Positions 1 through 5,059 of a DNA stretch of 5,862 nt are shown piece after piece. Source of the stretch: Gemmatimonadota bacterium (lineage in GTDB: Bacteria > Latescibacterota > UBA2968 > UBA8231). The position numbers were made by a program, and so were the translations under genes. Position 1 is the first letter of the stretch. Each line of letters begins with the position of its first letter. The DNA lies in NCBI GenBank assembly GCA_009845645.1, contig VXZF01000098.1, positions 1 through 5,862 on the forward strand, in the 5' to 3' direction. The notes under the pieces are model-generated. The model had not been told where the DNA came from. It searched no databases and worked only from the letters and a program-made list of their open reading frames with translations.

Positions 1-54
1 AGCACCGGACTTTTAATCCGTAGGTCCTGGGTTCGATTCCCAGTGGGCTCACCA
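1..54 (+). tRNA. tRNA-Lys (anticodon TTT), 3' part only
   Basis: This is the 3' portion of a tRNA; the acceptor 5' strand and most of the D arm lie before the window. The anticodon loop CTTTTAA is at 10-16, with anticodon TTT at 12-14, which reads lysine codons. It is closed by CGGA (6-9) and TCCG (17-20); the outermost pair, C5 with T21, is a mismatch. The variable loop is 22-26. The T arm is CTGGG (27-31), loop TTCGATT (32-38) and CCCAG (39-43). The acceptor 3' strand is 44-50, the discriminator is A51, and CCA is encoded at 52-54. The call rests on the intact T arm and the canonical lysine anticodon loop. The missing 5' half should end its acceptor strand with GAGCCCA-type pairing. Confidence 0.93.
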
Positions 55-105
55 AGCAAAACAGGCACTTGCGATCTCTCGCAGGTGCCTGTTTTGCTTG
101 GTTTT
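52..105. terminator. Bidirectional hairpin terminator between tRNA-Lys and the PhyH gene
   Basis: Arms 52-73 and 80-101 form a 22-bp stem with a single G-T wobble and a 6-base loop (74-79). The GC-rich core (AGGCACTTGCG and its partner) is flanked by AAAAC on the left and GTTTT on the right. Read from either strand, a core hairpin is therefore followed by TGTTTTGCTT; on the + strand TTTT (102-105) comes next. It lies between a + strand tRNA and a minus-strand gene whose stop is at 114-116, exactly where a shared terminator is expected. The base of the stem uses the tRNA's own CCA (52-54). Confidence 0.85.
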
Positions 106-113
106 GATTTCGT

Positions 114-914
114 TTACGTGAGCCGTACCACGTCCTCCTTGACGATCTCCTTGACATGGGTGTAGTGAGCCGGAGCCATCAGATCTATAGTCTGCGGCGA
201 CAAGCGGTCGTAGAGGACTTCCGGGACCGCAGCTTGGCCCTTGAATTGGGGCCGATAGCGCAACACCAAGGTGCGTCGCAGGCGATCTTTGGGCTTCCAT
301 TGCAAGGTCCCGTGGGCCAACATTTCCGTCATTACCACGACGTCTCCAGCCCTCGGCGTTACATTGACAACCCCAACAGGTAAGTCCTCCAATTCGGCGG
401 TGACGCCGCCGTTGAACAGGCTGGGCGGACGCGCAAACGCCGCCTTGTGCGAGCCAGGGACCACCAACAAGCCGCCGTCGCCTGGGAAGACGTCGTCAAA
501 ATAGGGGAAGATGACAAAATCGTCGCAGAAGATGCGATCCTCGCGGGTGTCGTAGCGCGTACTTTGCCAGCCGAAGTCTTCGCGAGCACAATGCAGGCGC
601 GTCGGCTCGTGTCGGTGACTATCTATCAACAGGGTGCCCCGGGAAAAAGCAGGCCGATCGTGGGTGAACTCTTTGATGATGGGCCACAGGGTCGGGTGGA
701 AGATCAAAGATTCGAGCGCCTTGTCGAAGGCGAAGCCGTTGGCGTAGAACTTGCCGTCGTCGGAGCGGGAAAAGCCCTCGGGCAGCTCGTCGTCGGGCGT
801 GACCATATAGCGATCAATAGCTGCTCGCGCGGCTGCTAGTTCGCTGTCGCTGAGCACGTTGGGAAGGCTCAAATAGCCGTTGATGTCGAACAAATAGCGC
901 TGTTCGGGGGTCAT
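114..914 (-). CDS. PhyH-family (phytanoyl-CoA dioxygenase-like) protein with HxA in place of HxD
   Basis: A 266-residue protein with the layout of the PhyH family of Fe(II)/2-oxoglutarate oxygenases, which fold as a double-stranded beta helix. The N-terminus (MTPEQRYLFDINGYLSLPNV) is the typical PhyH opening. GDGGLLVVPGSHK (145-157) is the family core, followed by RAGDVVV (188-194) and AHGT (200-203) with the distal metal histidine H201. R213/R214 are placed to bind 2-oxoglutarate. The proximal site reads RLHCARED (106-113). H108 is about 45 residues before PGSH, the expected place for the first ligand, but the residue two later is A110 rather than Asp/Glu. Known HxA or HxG members of this superfamily are halogenases such as SyrB2; here the change could equally mean an alternative carboxylate (E112 or D113) or a non-catalytic protein. 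It is probably cytoplasmic: I see no signal peptide. The start ATG abuts the DHH gene's stop (TAAATG), with a purine-rich GGAAGCGGGGA upstream. The substrate is unknown. Confidence 0.88.
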   Translation of the reverse strand: MTPEQRYLFDINGYLSLPNVLSDSELAAARAAIDRYMVTPDDELPEGFSRSDDGKFYANGFAFDKALESLIFHPTLWPIIKEFTHDRPAFSRGTLLIDSHRHEPTRLHCAREDFGWQSTRYDTREDRIFCDDFVIFPYFDDVFPGDGGLLVVPGSHKAAFARPPSLFNGGVTAELEDLPVGVVNVTPRAGDVVVMTEMLAHGTLQWKPKDRLRRTLVLRYRPQFKGQAAVPEVLYDRLSPQTIDLMAPAHYTHVKEIVKEDVVRLT

Positions 915-1742
915 TTACGTCCCCGCTTCCATCGGCAGCATGGTCTCTAGGGTAAAAGCCGCGGCGTGTTTGTGCCCTCCACCGCCGTAATCGCGCGCGA
1001 TTCGGCCTACATCCGCGGCCGCATCTCCCTTGGAGCGCAGATTGTACACGACCTTGCTATCGGGACGAATGAAGAACACCGCGGAAAAAGGATGTCCTTC
1101 GGCGAGAGCATTGCCGATTTCAGAGGTCAGAAACGTAGCATTGGTAATGGGGACGCGAAATCCGCTGATGGTAGTCCAACCGTGGTACCGGACGCGCGGT
1201 CGGATGAGTCGGTGTTGGAAGCGGAGAATGGCTTGCCCTTCCACGGCGAGGGCTTGGGGGCCGCGCTCGGCGATTTCATCCCACACCGCAAAGTCGCGTG
1301 GGTACGAAGCGAGAGCGGCGTTGACGGCCTTAGAGTCGACCAAAGCCCACCGCCACAGGTCGCGGTCTTCAGTATAGGACACCAGCCAAGGGACGGCGTC
1401 GGCACTGCTCTGAGAGCGGGGATCGAAAAAGTATTCCCAAGTCATGCGTGCCCCAGATTTGCCCTCGGCGAATACGCAGTAGTCGAGCCCGGCCAAGGCG
1501 TCCGCAGCCGTCTCGTGATGATCCAAAACCAAGAGCGAGCGGGCGTGATCGTGCATCTCCATGAGCTGTGCCCGCTCGTAGCTGAAGTCGAGGATGACGA
1601 CGTCGCGGTCGGCCGTAGCCGGCGGGTCGGTGTTGTATTGAACCGCCTTAAACTCGGCTTGCGGATTGACATAGCGGCGGTAGACCCACGCGGCACAGAA
1701 GCCGTCGTTGCAGCCTCCGTGGAACAGGACCAGCGGTTTCAT
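915..1742 (-). CDS. DHH/DHHA1 family phosphoesterase (NrnB/NrnA-like)
   Basis: A 275-residue protein of the DHH superfamily of Mn-dependent phosphoesterases, whose members cleave short oligoribonucleotides, pAp or cyclic dinucleotides. Motifs appear in order: H8 with CNDGFCAAW (11-19, motif I, with N12 where DxDG members have Asp); VVILDFSY (48-55, motif II, D52); LVLDHHET (71-78, the name-giving DHH at 74-76); and YTEDRDLW (123-130, motif IV). The C-terminal DHHA1 substrate-binding domain carries YNLRSKGDAAADVGRIA (233-249) and GGGGHKHAAAF (253-263). This is full length for a stand-alone two-domain member, and motif I in the form H..C.DGF.AAW recalls the NrnB/COG2404 type. The start ATG at 1742-1740 has a strong AAGGAAGGGG Shine-Dalgarno 9 bases upstream. 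It is the first gene of a two-gene minus-strand unit with the PhyH gene. Nanoclease activity is the best guess; a cyclic-dinucleotide phosphodiesterase is possible. Confidence 0.9.
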   Translation of the reverse strand: MKPLVLFHGGCNDGFCAAWVYRRYVNPQAEFKAVQYNTDPPATADRDVVILDFSYERAQLMEMHDHARSLLVLDHHETAADALAGLDYCVFAEGKSGARMTWEYFFDPRSQSSADAVPWLVSYTEDRDLWRWALVDSKAVNAALASYPRDFAVWDEIAERGPQALAVEGQAILRFQHRLIRPRVRYHGWTTISGFRVPITNATFLTSEIGNALAEGHPFSAVFFIRPDSKVVYNLRSKGDAAADVGRIARDYGGGGHKHAAAFTLETMLPMEAGT

Positions 1743-1759
1743 AGATTGAGGCCCCTTCC

Positions 1760-1789
1760 TTGACAGGGATGAGAGGCGGGCGATATGTT
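1760..1789 (+). promoter_or_regulatory. Sigma70-like promoter for the + strand operon
   Basis: A perfect -35 hexamer TTGACA is at 1760-1765 and TATGTT (4 of 6 consensus bases) at 1784-1789, separated by 18 bases. Transcription would start near 1796, giving a leader of about 35 bases before the GTG at 1832. It is the only strong promoter-like element in the gap between the divergent genes. Confidence 0.6.
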
Positions 1790-1804
1790 TTTCTCAATAT
1801 ATCG
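1781..1804. repeat. Short inverted repeat CGATAT-N12-ATATCG in the divergent promoter region
   Basis: CGATAT (1781-1786) and ATATCG (1799-1804) form a perfect 6-base inverted repeat with a 12-base spacer. It covers the -10 elements of both proposed promoters. This is a suitable place for a repressor operator, but six AT-rich bases can arise by chance and no regulator gene is in the window. Confidence 0.3.
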
Positions 1805-1824
1805 CGTCCCCTGTACATCGGAAA
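1796..1824 (-). promoter_or_regulatory. Possible promoter for the DHH-PhyH unit
   Basis: On the minus strand, TTTCCG (complement of 1819-1824) and TATATT (complement of 1796-1801) are 17 bases apart. The -10 matches 5 of 6 consensus bases but the -35 only 3 of 6. The predicted start near 1789 leaves about 46 bases before the DHH ATG. It would overlap the + strand promoter's initiation region, so the two could interfere. Weak evidence. Confidence 0.3.
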
Positions 1825-1826
1825 GG
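1820..1826 (+). promoter_or_regulatory. Ribosome binding site that fixes the glutaredoxin GTG start
   Basis: GGAAAGG lies 5 bases before GTG at 1832-1834. The upstream in-frame TTG (1760) is the -35 hexamer itself, and ATG (1769) falls inside the promoter spacer, so neither is likely to be transcribed. This makes GTG 1832 the supported start. Confidence 0.6.
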
Positions 1827-1831
1827 CCAAA

Positions 1832-2092
1832 GTGGAACAGACTACTCCTGTAATCAAAGCGTATCTCAATCCGTATTGCCCTTGGAGTCCAGGCGTGCGG
1901 ACGGTACTCGATAGAGCCGGATTACCATACGAGGAACTGGATATTACCCGCGACCGCAAAGCCTTTGCGGAAATGGTTGCTAAGAGTCGACAATACGCTT
2001 CTCCCTGCGTCGAAATCGACGGCGTTATGCTGGCCGATGTCGGAGGAGCGGAGGTCGAGGCGTGGTTGCAGCAGCGCGGTTTGCCATGTTGA
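1832..2092 (+). CDS. Glutaredoxin-like thioredoxin-fold protein with CPWS active site
   Basis: An 86-residue protein, the usual glutaredoxin length, read from GTG 1832. The thioredoxin-fold pattern is clear. KAYLNPYCPWSPGVRTVL (9-26) contains the redox motif C16-P-W-S19 at the start of helix 1. LPYEELDITRD (31-41) is the conserved strand 2. SPCVEIDG (57-64) holds the cis-proline P58 that contacts glutathione-type substrates. DVGGAEVEAWL (69-79) corresponds to the GG(x)D loop and last helix. CxxS glutaredoxins act through one cysteine, in deglutathionylation or in Fe-S cluster transfer when CGFS; CPWS is neither the classic CPYC nor CGFS. C59 next to the cis-proline and the C-terminal C86 are extra cysteines that could resolve a disulfide. 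It is cytoplasmic, with no signal peptide. As first gene of the + operon it overlaps the TolC gene. I recall similar CxWS proteins in planctomycete-like genomes, but cannot confirm this. Confidence 0.8.
   Translation: MEQTTPVIKAYLNPYCPWSPGVRTVLDRAGLPYEELDITRDRKAFAEMVAKSRQYASPCVEIDGVMLADVGGAEVEAWLQQRGLPC
2050..2054 (+). promoter_or_regulatory. Ribosome binding site favouring the GTG 2062 start of the TolC-family gene
   Basis: GGAGG sits 7 bases before GTG at 2062-2064, inside the 3' end of the glutaredoxin gene. The alternative ATG at 2086 has no recognisable Shine-Dalgarno. The purine run also encodes glutaredoxin residues (GGA GGA GCG GAG), so it may be coincidental. Confidence 0.45.
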
Positions 2093-3414
2093 GCAAGACC
2101 GGGGTGGGGTCGTTCTGCTTGATGGTCTTGTGTGCAGTCTCTAGTCGCCCGGCTCGAGCAGAGGCCGAGCCGCTGATTCTCGACTTGCAAACCGGGTTGG
2201 CTTTGGTGCAAGAAAACAACGAGCGCCTGTTGCAAGCCCGCATTGACCTGCTGCGCGGGCGCGAGGAACTCCGCGTAGCGCGAGCGGCGGGGTTGCCGCA
2301 AGTCGATGCCTCCTTCACGTATAGCCGCAATTGGCTGCTGCCTTCTTTTGTCTTTGCCGGTAATGCCGTCAGGATCGGCACGGAAAACAATCTCACAGGC
2401 GTCGTGAGCGTGCGCCAGCCGCTCTATGCCGGAGGCCGCATTCGCGCTACTGAGGACATGGCTCGCCGCCAATTTGCCATGCTCGGCGAAACCGAGCGGC
2501 AGACAACTCAGCTTGTGCTAGCCGAGGTCGAGGAGCGCTTTTACGACCTGCTCCTAGCCGAGGAATTGCGCACCGTGTCGCACTTGGCGCTGGCGTGGGC
2601 TAGACGCAATCTGGCCCAAGTGGAGGCACGGGCGCAGGCTGGTCGGGCCGCTGAGTTGGACCAGTTGCGCGCTCAGGTACAGGTCTCAAACATGCGGGCC
2701 GACTCCATCAGCACCGAAAACAACCTGCGACTGGCCACGATGGCTCTCAAGGATGTCGTTGGTTTAGACTTGGACCAAGCCATAAAAGTGCGGGGAACTT
2801 TCCGCACTGAGACGACGCTCGATCTCGATGATCTGGACGCTCTCGTCGCCTTGGGCCTAACGAAGCGACCAGAGTTGGCACACGTCGAGCAGGAAATAGG
2901 ATGGCACGAGCGGAAGATCGCAGCCGATCAGGCGTCCACCCGGCCTAGCGTGGAACTAGTAGCCGCTGGGCAAACCCAGTTCCAAAGCGACGAGTTCGAC
3001 CTAGCCGATCGGGAGTGGCGCAAGAGTTGGAACACTGGACTAGTAGTGCAAATACCGCTTTTCGACGGGCGACTCACTGGGGCCCGTGTAGCGCAGGCGC
3101 GGCAGGATCTGCGCCGGATAGAGTACGATCATCAGCGAATCGCGAGAGAAGTGCGGTTGCAAATCCAGCAGGCCTATTATGCGGTCGAGGAAGCCAGCCA
3201 GCGCATTGAGGCCCACCGCGATGCAGTATTACAGGCCGAGAAGGGGCTGGAAGTCGCCGAGTTGCGCTATGTGAGTGGGGTAGGCACGCAACTGGAAAAT
3301 CTGGATGCACAATTGGCCCTAGTAGAGGTGCGCACGCAAAGCGCTGTCTCGCGCCGCGACAAGGCGCTTGCCCTGATGCGGCTCGAACAGACCGTGGGAG
3401 TCCTCGGCGAATAG
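2062..3414 (+). CDS. TolC-family outer membrane efflux channel protein
   Basis: A 450-residue outer membrane factor: a trimeric channel-tunnel that lets type I secretion systems or RND/MFS/ABC pumps expel substrate across the outer membrane. A signal peptide is visible, with K12, hydrophobic 14-28 and a c-region RPARA, cutting near residue 33. No lipobox cysteine follows it, so it is not a lipoprotein. The two-fold internal duplication of TolC proteins is plain. SVRQPLYAGGRIRA (116-129) is echoed by VVQIPLFDGRLTGA (328-341), each opening a beta-strand-to-helix turn. RAQAGRAAELDQLRAQV (190-206) is echoed by RYVSGVGTQLENLDAQL (402-418). Long Ala/Glu/Gln/Arg-rich stretches between them are the coiled-coil tunnel. 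The start is uncertain. GTG 2062 has a good GGAGG and overlaps the glutaredoxin gene by 31 bases; ATG 2086 (ATGTTGA, 7-base overlap, 442 residues) gives a shorter, more typical signal peptide. No pump or membrane fusion protein lies nearby, so the substrate cannot be inferred. Confidence 0.92.
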   Translation: MVAAARFAMLSKTGVGSFCLMVLCAVSSRPARAEAEPLILDLQTGLALVQENNERLLQARIDLLRGREELRVARAAGLPQVDASFTYSRNWLLPSFVFAGNAVRIGTENNLTGVVSVRQPLYAGGRIRATEDMARRQFAMLGETERQTTQLVLAEVEERFYDLLLAEELRTVSHLALAWARRNLAQVEARAQAGRAAELDQLRAQVQVSNMRADSISTENNLRLATMALKDVVGLDLDQAIKVRGTFRTETTLDLDDLDALVALGLTKRPELAHVEQEIGWHERKIAADQASTRPSVELVAAGQTQFQSDEFDLADREWRKSWNTGLVVQIPLFDGRLTGARVAQARQDLRRIEYDHQRIAREVRLQIQQAYYAVEEASQRIEAHRDAVLQAEKGLEVAELRYVSGVGTQLENLDAQLALVEVRTQSAVSRRDKALALMRLEQTVGVLGE

Positions 3415-3446
3415 CCACAAACACTTAACAGAAAGGGAACGGCATC

Positions 3447-4661
3447 ATGGACGATAGACAATACACAGTTAGGGCTTCGCATTGCGACCATCGGGCGAGC
3501 GAGGAAGAAATCTACGAGGTACTCAAACGGACTACCGATCCACTGGATCGCTCTTGGAAGAAGCTGGAAAAGGCGCGACGGATCGTCTTAAAATTCAATA
3601 TGATCAAGCCGCCGGAGCGCATCGAGTACTTCGCTGGCCGCCGCAGGGAGTTGGTAGATGATGCCGTGGCCCGCGCGGTGCTGCGCCTGCTGCGGGAGCG
3701 GACTACAGCCGAGCTAATCGCCACCGACACCTACCCCTATGGCAACGGCCATGTAACGCCCGACGACTTTAACTACCGCTATATTCTGGACGACTTTGGC
3801 GTCCGCTATGTGGACTCGAATTTGCCTCCCTTTGCCACGTACGACGTGCCCGGTGGCGGCTGCATGTTCGACCGCTATCTGCTCAATGCCATTTTTGCCG
3901 AGGCCGACGAGGTGGTATCCATCGCCAAGATGAAGAATCACGCCTTTATGGGCATTACCTTGACCCTGAAAAACCTCTTTGGCCTGCCGCCGATGATCCC
4001 GCCGGAAGGGCGGACGCGGTCGTATTACCACCATCTCATCCGGCTTTCCTACGTCCTGCCGGACTTGGGCATGATTACCAAACCCTGCCTCAACATCGTC
4101 GAGGCCCTCACTGGCCAATGGGGCCGCGAATGGGGCGGCGAGGGCCGGATTTGCAACGCTTTGATGGCTGGCGATCATCCGGTGGCGACCGATGCCTGCG
4201 GCATGACCCTGATGGGCCACGATCCTCACTCCGATTGGCCGACCCCACCTTTCCGCCGCGACCGCAACCACCTGCTGATAGCTGCCAGGCACGGCTTTGG
4301 CACAGTGGATTTGAACGAGATCGATTTTGTGAGTGAGGTCGAGGCTCCGCTGGCCGAATTTGACTCCGTATCTACGGACTCAGACGCCACAGTGGCCAAC
4401 TGGCGGCGCACCACCTGCGAGCAAGGGCTGATCTACCAAGACGAACAGCGGAAGCTCATCGACCGCTATCGAGGGGAGTTCATCTATATGCAGGACGGCC
4501 AAGTGGTGTGGAACGGCATTGATCCGAGCAACCTCGGCAGCCGCCGCAAACTCAGCGGCGACAAGAAGGATAGCGCTCTTTGGCTCAAGTACGTCGATCC
4601 AGCAGAGGGGGAAGGGGAGCGCTTTGAGCGCTACAGCGAGTGTTTGCGCTTGGCGTCTTAA
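3447..4661 (+). CDS. DUF362 domain-containing protein
   Basis: A 404-residue protein of the DUF362 family, whose biochemical role is not established. The diagnostic region is VVSIAKMKNHAFMGITLTLK (156-175), followed by NLFGLPP. Upstream are RIVLKFNMIKPP (45-56), where members recover a KxN-type strand, and IATDTYPYGN (91-100). Downstream is GDHPVATDACGMTLMGHDP (242-260), the usual C-terminal part of the domain. Unlike many DUF362 proteins it has no CxxCxxC ferredoxin clusters; its cysteines (13, 139, 214, 236, 251, 324, 399) are scattered. After residue 335, YRGEFIYMQDGQVVWNG (341-357) resembles the opening of DUF5678-type small domains, a tentative match from memory. No signal peptide or membrane segment is visible. 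Start ATG 3447 has GAAAGGG 9 bases upstream. It lies 32 bases after the TolC-family gene and 14 bases before the GroES-like gene, in the same operon. Confidence 0.85.
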   Translation: MDDRQYTVRASHCDHRASEEEIYEVLKRTTDPLDRSWKKLEKARRIVLKFNMIKPPERIEYFAGRRRELVDDAVARAVLRLLRERTTAELIATDTYPYGNGHVTPDDFNYRYILDDFGVRYVDSNLPPFATYDVPGGGCMFDRYLLNAIFAEADEVVSIAKMKNHAFMGITLTLKNLFGLPPMIPPEGRTRSYYHHLIRLSYVLPDLGMITKPCLNIVEALTGQWGREWGGEGRICNALMAGDHPVATDACGMTLMGHDPHSDWPTPPFRRDRNHLLIAARHGFGTVDLNEIDFVSEVEAPLAEFDSVSTDSDATVANWRRTTCEQGLIYQDEQRKLIDRYRGEFIYMQDGQVVWNGIDPSNLGSRRKLSGDKKDSALWLKYVDPAEGEGERFERYSECLRLAS

Positions 4662-4664
4662 CGC

Positions 4665-4670
4665 AGGAGG
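4665..4670 (+). promoter_or_regulatory. Strong ribosome binding site for the GroES-like gene
   Basis: AGGAGG, the consensus Shine-Dalgarno, lies 5 bases before ATG 4676. It fixes the start there, not at the upstream in-frame ATG (4640) that would overlap the DUF362 gene. It is the closest match to consensus in the window, so this gene may be translated more strongly than its neighbours. Confidence 0.75.
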
Positions 4671-4675
4671 AGCAG

Positions 4676-5038
4676 ATGATTAGGGGGGACAAGGAATTGC
4701 ACGTAGTCGGCGACCGCGTGCTAATCCGGATTGACGACATGGAAGAGCGCACGGCCGTGGGGCTTTATTTGCCGCCGACCGCCTTGGAAAAGGAGAATGT
4801 GCAAAGCGGGCGCATCGAAGAAGTGGGGCCGGGCGTTCCCTTGCCGCCGAAAGCCGATGATGATGGCGCGCCTTGGGAAGAGGGGGGCGAGCAGATGCGC
4901 TACATCGGCCTCCAAGCCAAGAAAGGCGACCACGCCATTTTCCTGCGCAAGGACGCGGTGGAAATCAAGTTCGACGACGAGAAGTTCATCGTCGTGCCAC
5001 AGGCGGCGATTTTGGTGCTCGTCCGCGATATTGCCTGA
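4676..5038 (+). CDS. Divergent GroES (Cpn10)-like protein with enlarged roof region
   Basis: A 120-residue GroES-like protein (E. coli GroES has 97). GroES forms a seven-fold lid on GroEL and closes the folding chamber. Recognisable parts, in order: VVGDRVLIRID (10-20), the first strand (DRV as in GroES); ERTAVGLYLPPTALEKEN (24-41), matching the GroEL-binding mobile loop, with L30-Y31-L32 where GroES has the hydrophobic IVL; SGRIEEVGPG (44-53), equal to the GEVLAVGNG strand; KKGDHAIF (82-89), equal to VGDIVIF; and VEIKFDDEKFIVVPQAAILVLV (95-116), the closing strands. The stretch 54-81, in the roof beta-hairpin position, is acidic and longer than in GroES (about 28 residues against about 15), with W67 and Y76. 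No GroEL gene accompanies it, unlike the usual groES-groEL pair. It could be a second, specialised co-chaperonin or a GroES-fold protein with another partner. Cytoplasmic. Confidence 0.82.
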   Translation: MIRGDKELHVVGDRVLIRIDDMEERTAVGLYLPPTALEKENVQSGRIEEVGPGVPLPPKADDDGAPWEEGGEQMRYIGLQAKKGDHAIFLRKDAVEIKFDDEKFIVVPQAAILVLVRDIA

Positions 5039-5059
5039 GGGCCGAGAAGAGCGCAATCC

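Noticed and set aside
1..105. tRNA-Lys 3' end as an attachment site of an integrated element
   Set aside because: tRNA 3' ends are common integration sites, but there is no integrase, no repeat of the tRNA end in the window, and the flanking genes look chromosomal. The inverted repeat is better explained as a terminator.
447..839. + strand open frame of 130 codons inside the PhyH gene
   Set aside because: Antisense to a gene with clear PhyH motifs; no ribosome binding site or recognisable domain.
966..1763. Long + strand open frame (265 codons) opposite the DHH phosphoesterase gene
   Set aside because: It mirrors the DHH gene, whose motifs are unmistakable, and its translation is Arg/Gly/Val-rich with no domain pattern. 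It is an antisense shadow typical of GC-rich DNA.
2086..2200. TolC-family protein as a lipoprotein (cysteines in the signal region)
   Set aside because: The cysteines at residues 19 and 24 lie within the hydrophobic core and are not preceded by a lipobox; the region ends in an ARA-type signal peptidase I site.
1648..2472. Minus-strand open frame of 274 codons across the divergent promoter, glutaredoxin and TolC start
   Set aside because: It would cross a promoter region and lie opposite two recognisable genes; its composition is low-complexity and it matches nothing.
3714..4292. Minus-strand open frame of 192 codons inside the DUF362 gene
   Set aside because: Antisense to conserved DUF362 motifs, rich in His/Ala/Gly/Val as reverse-frame shadows are.
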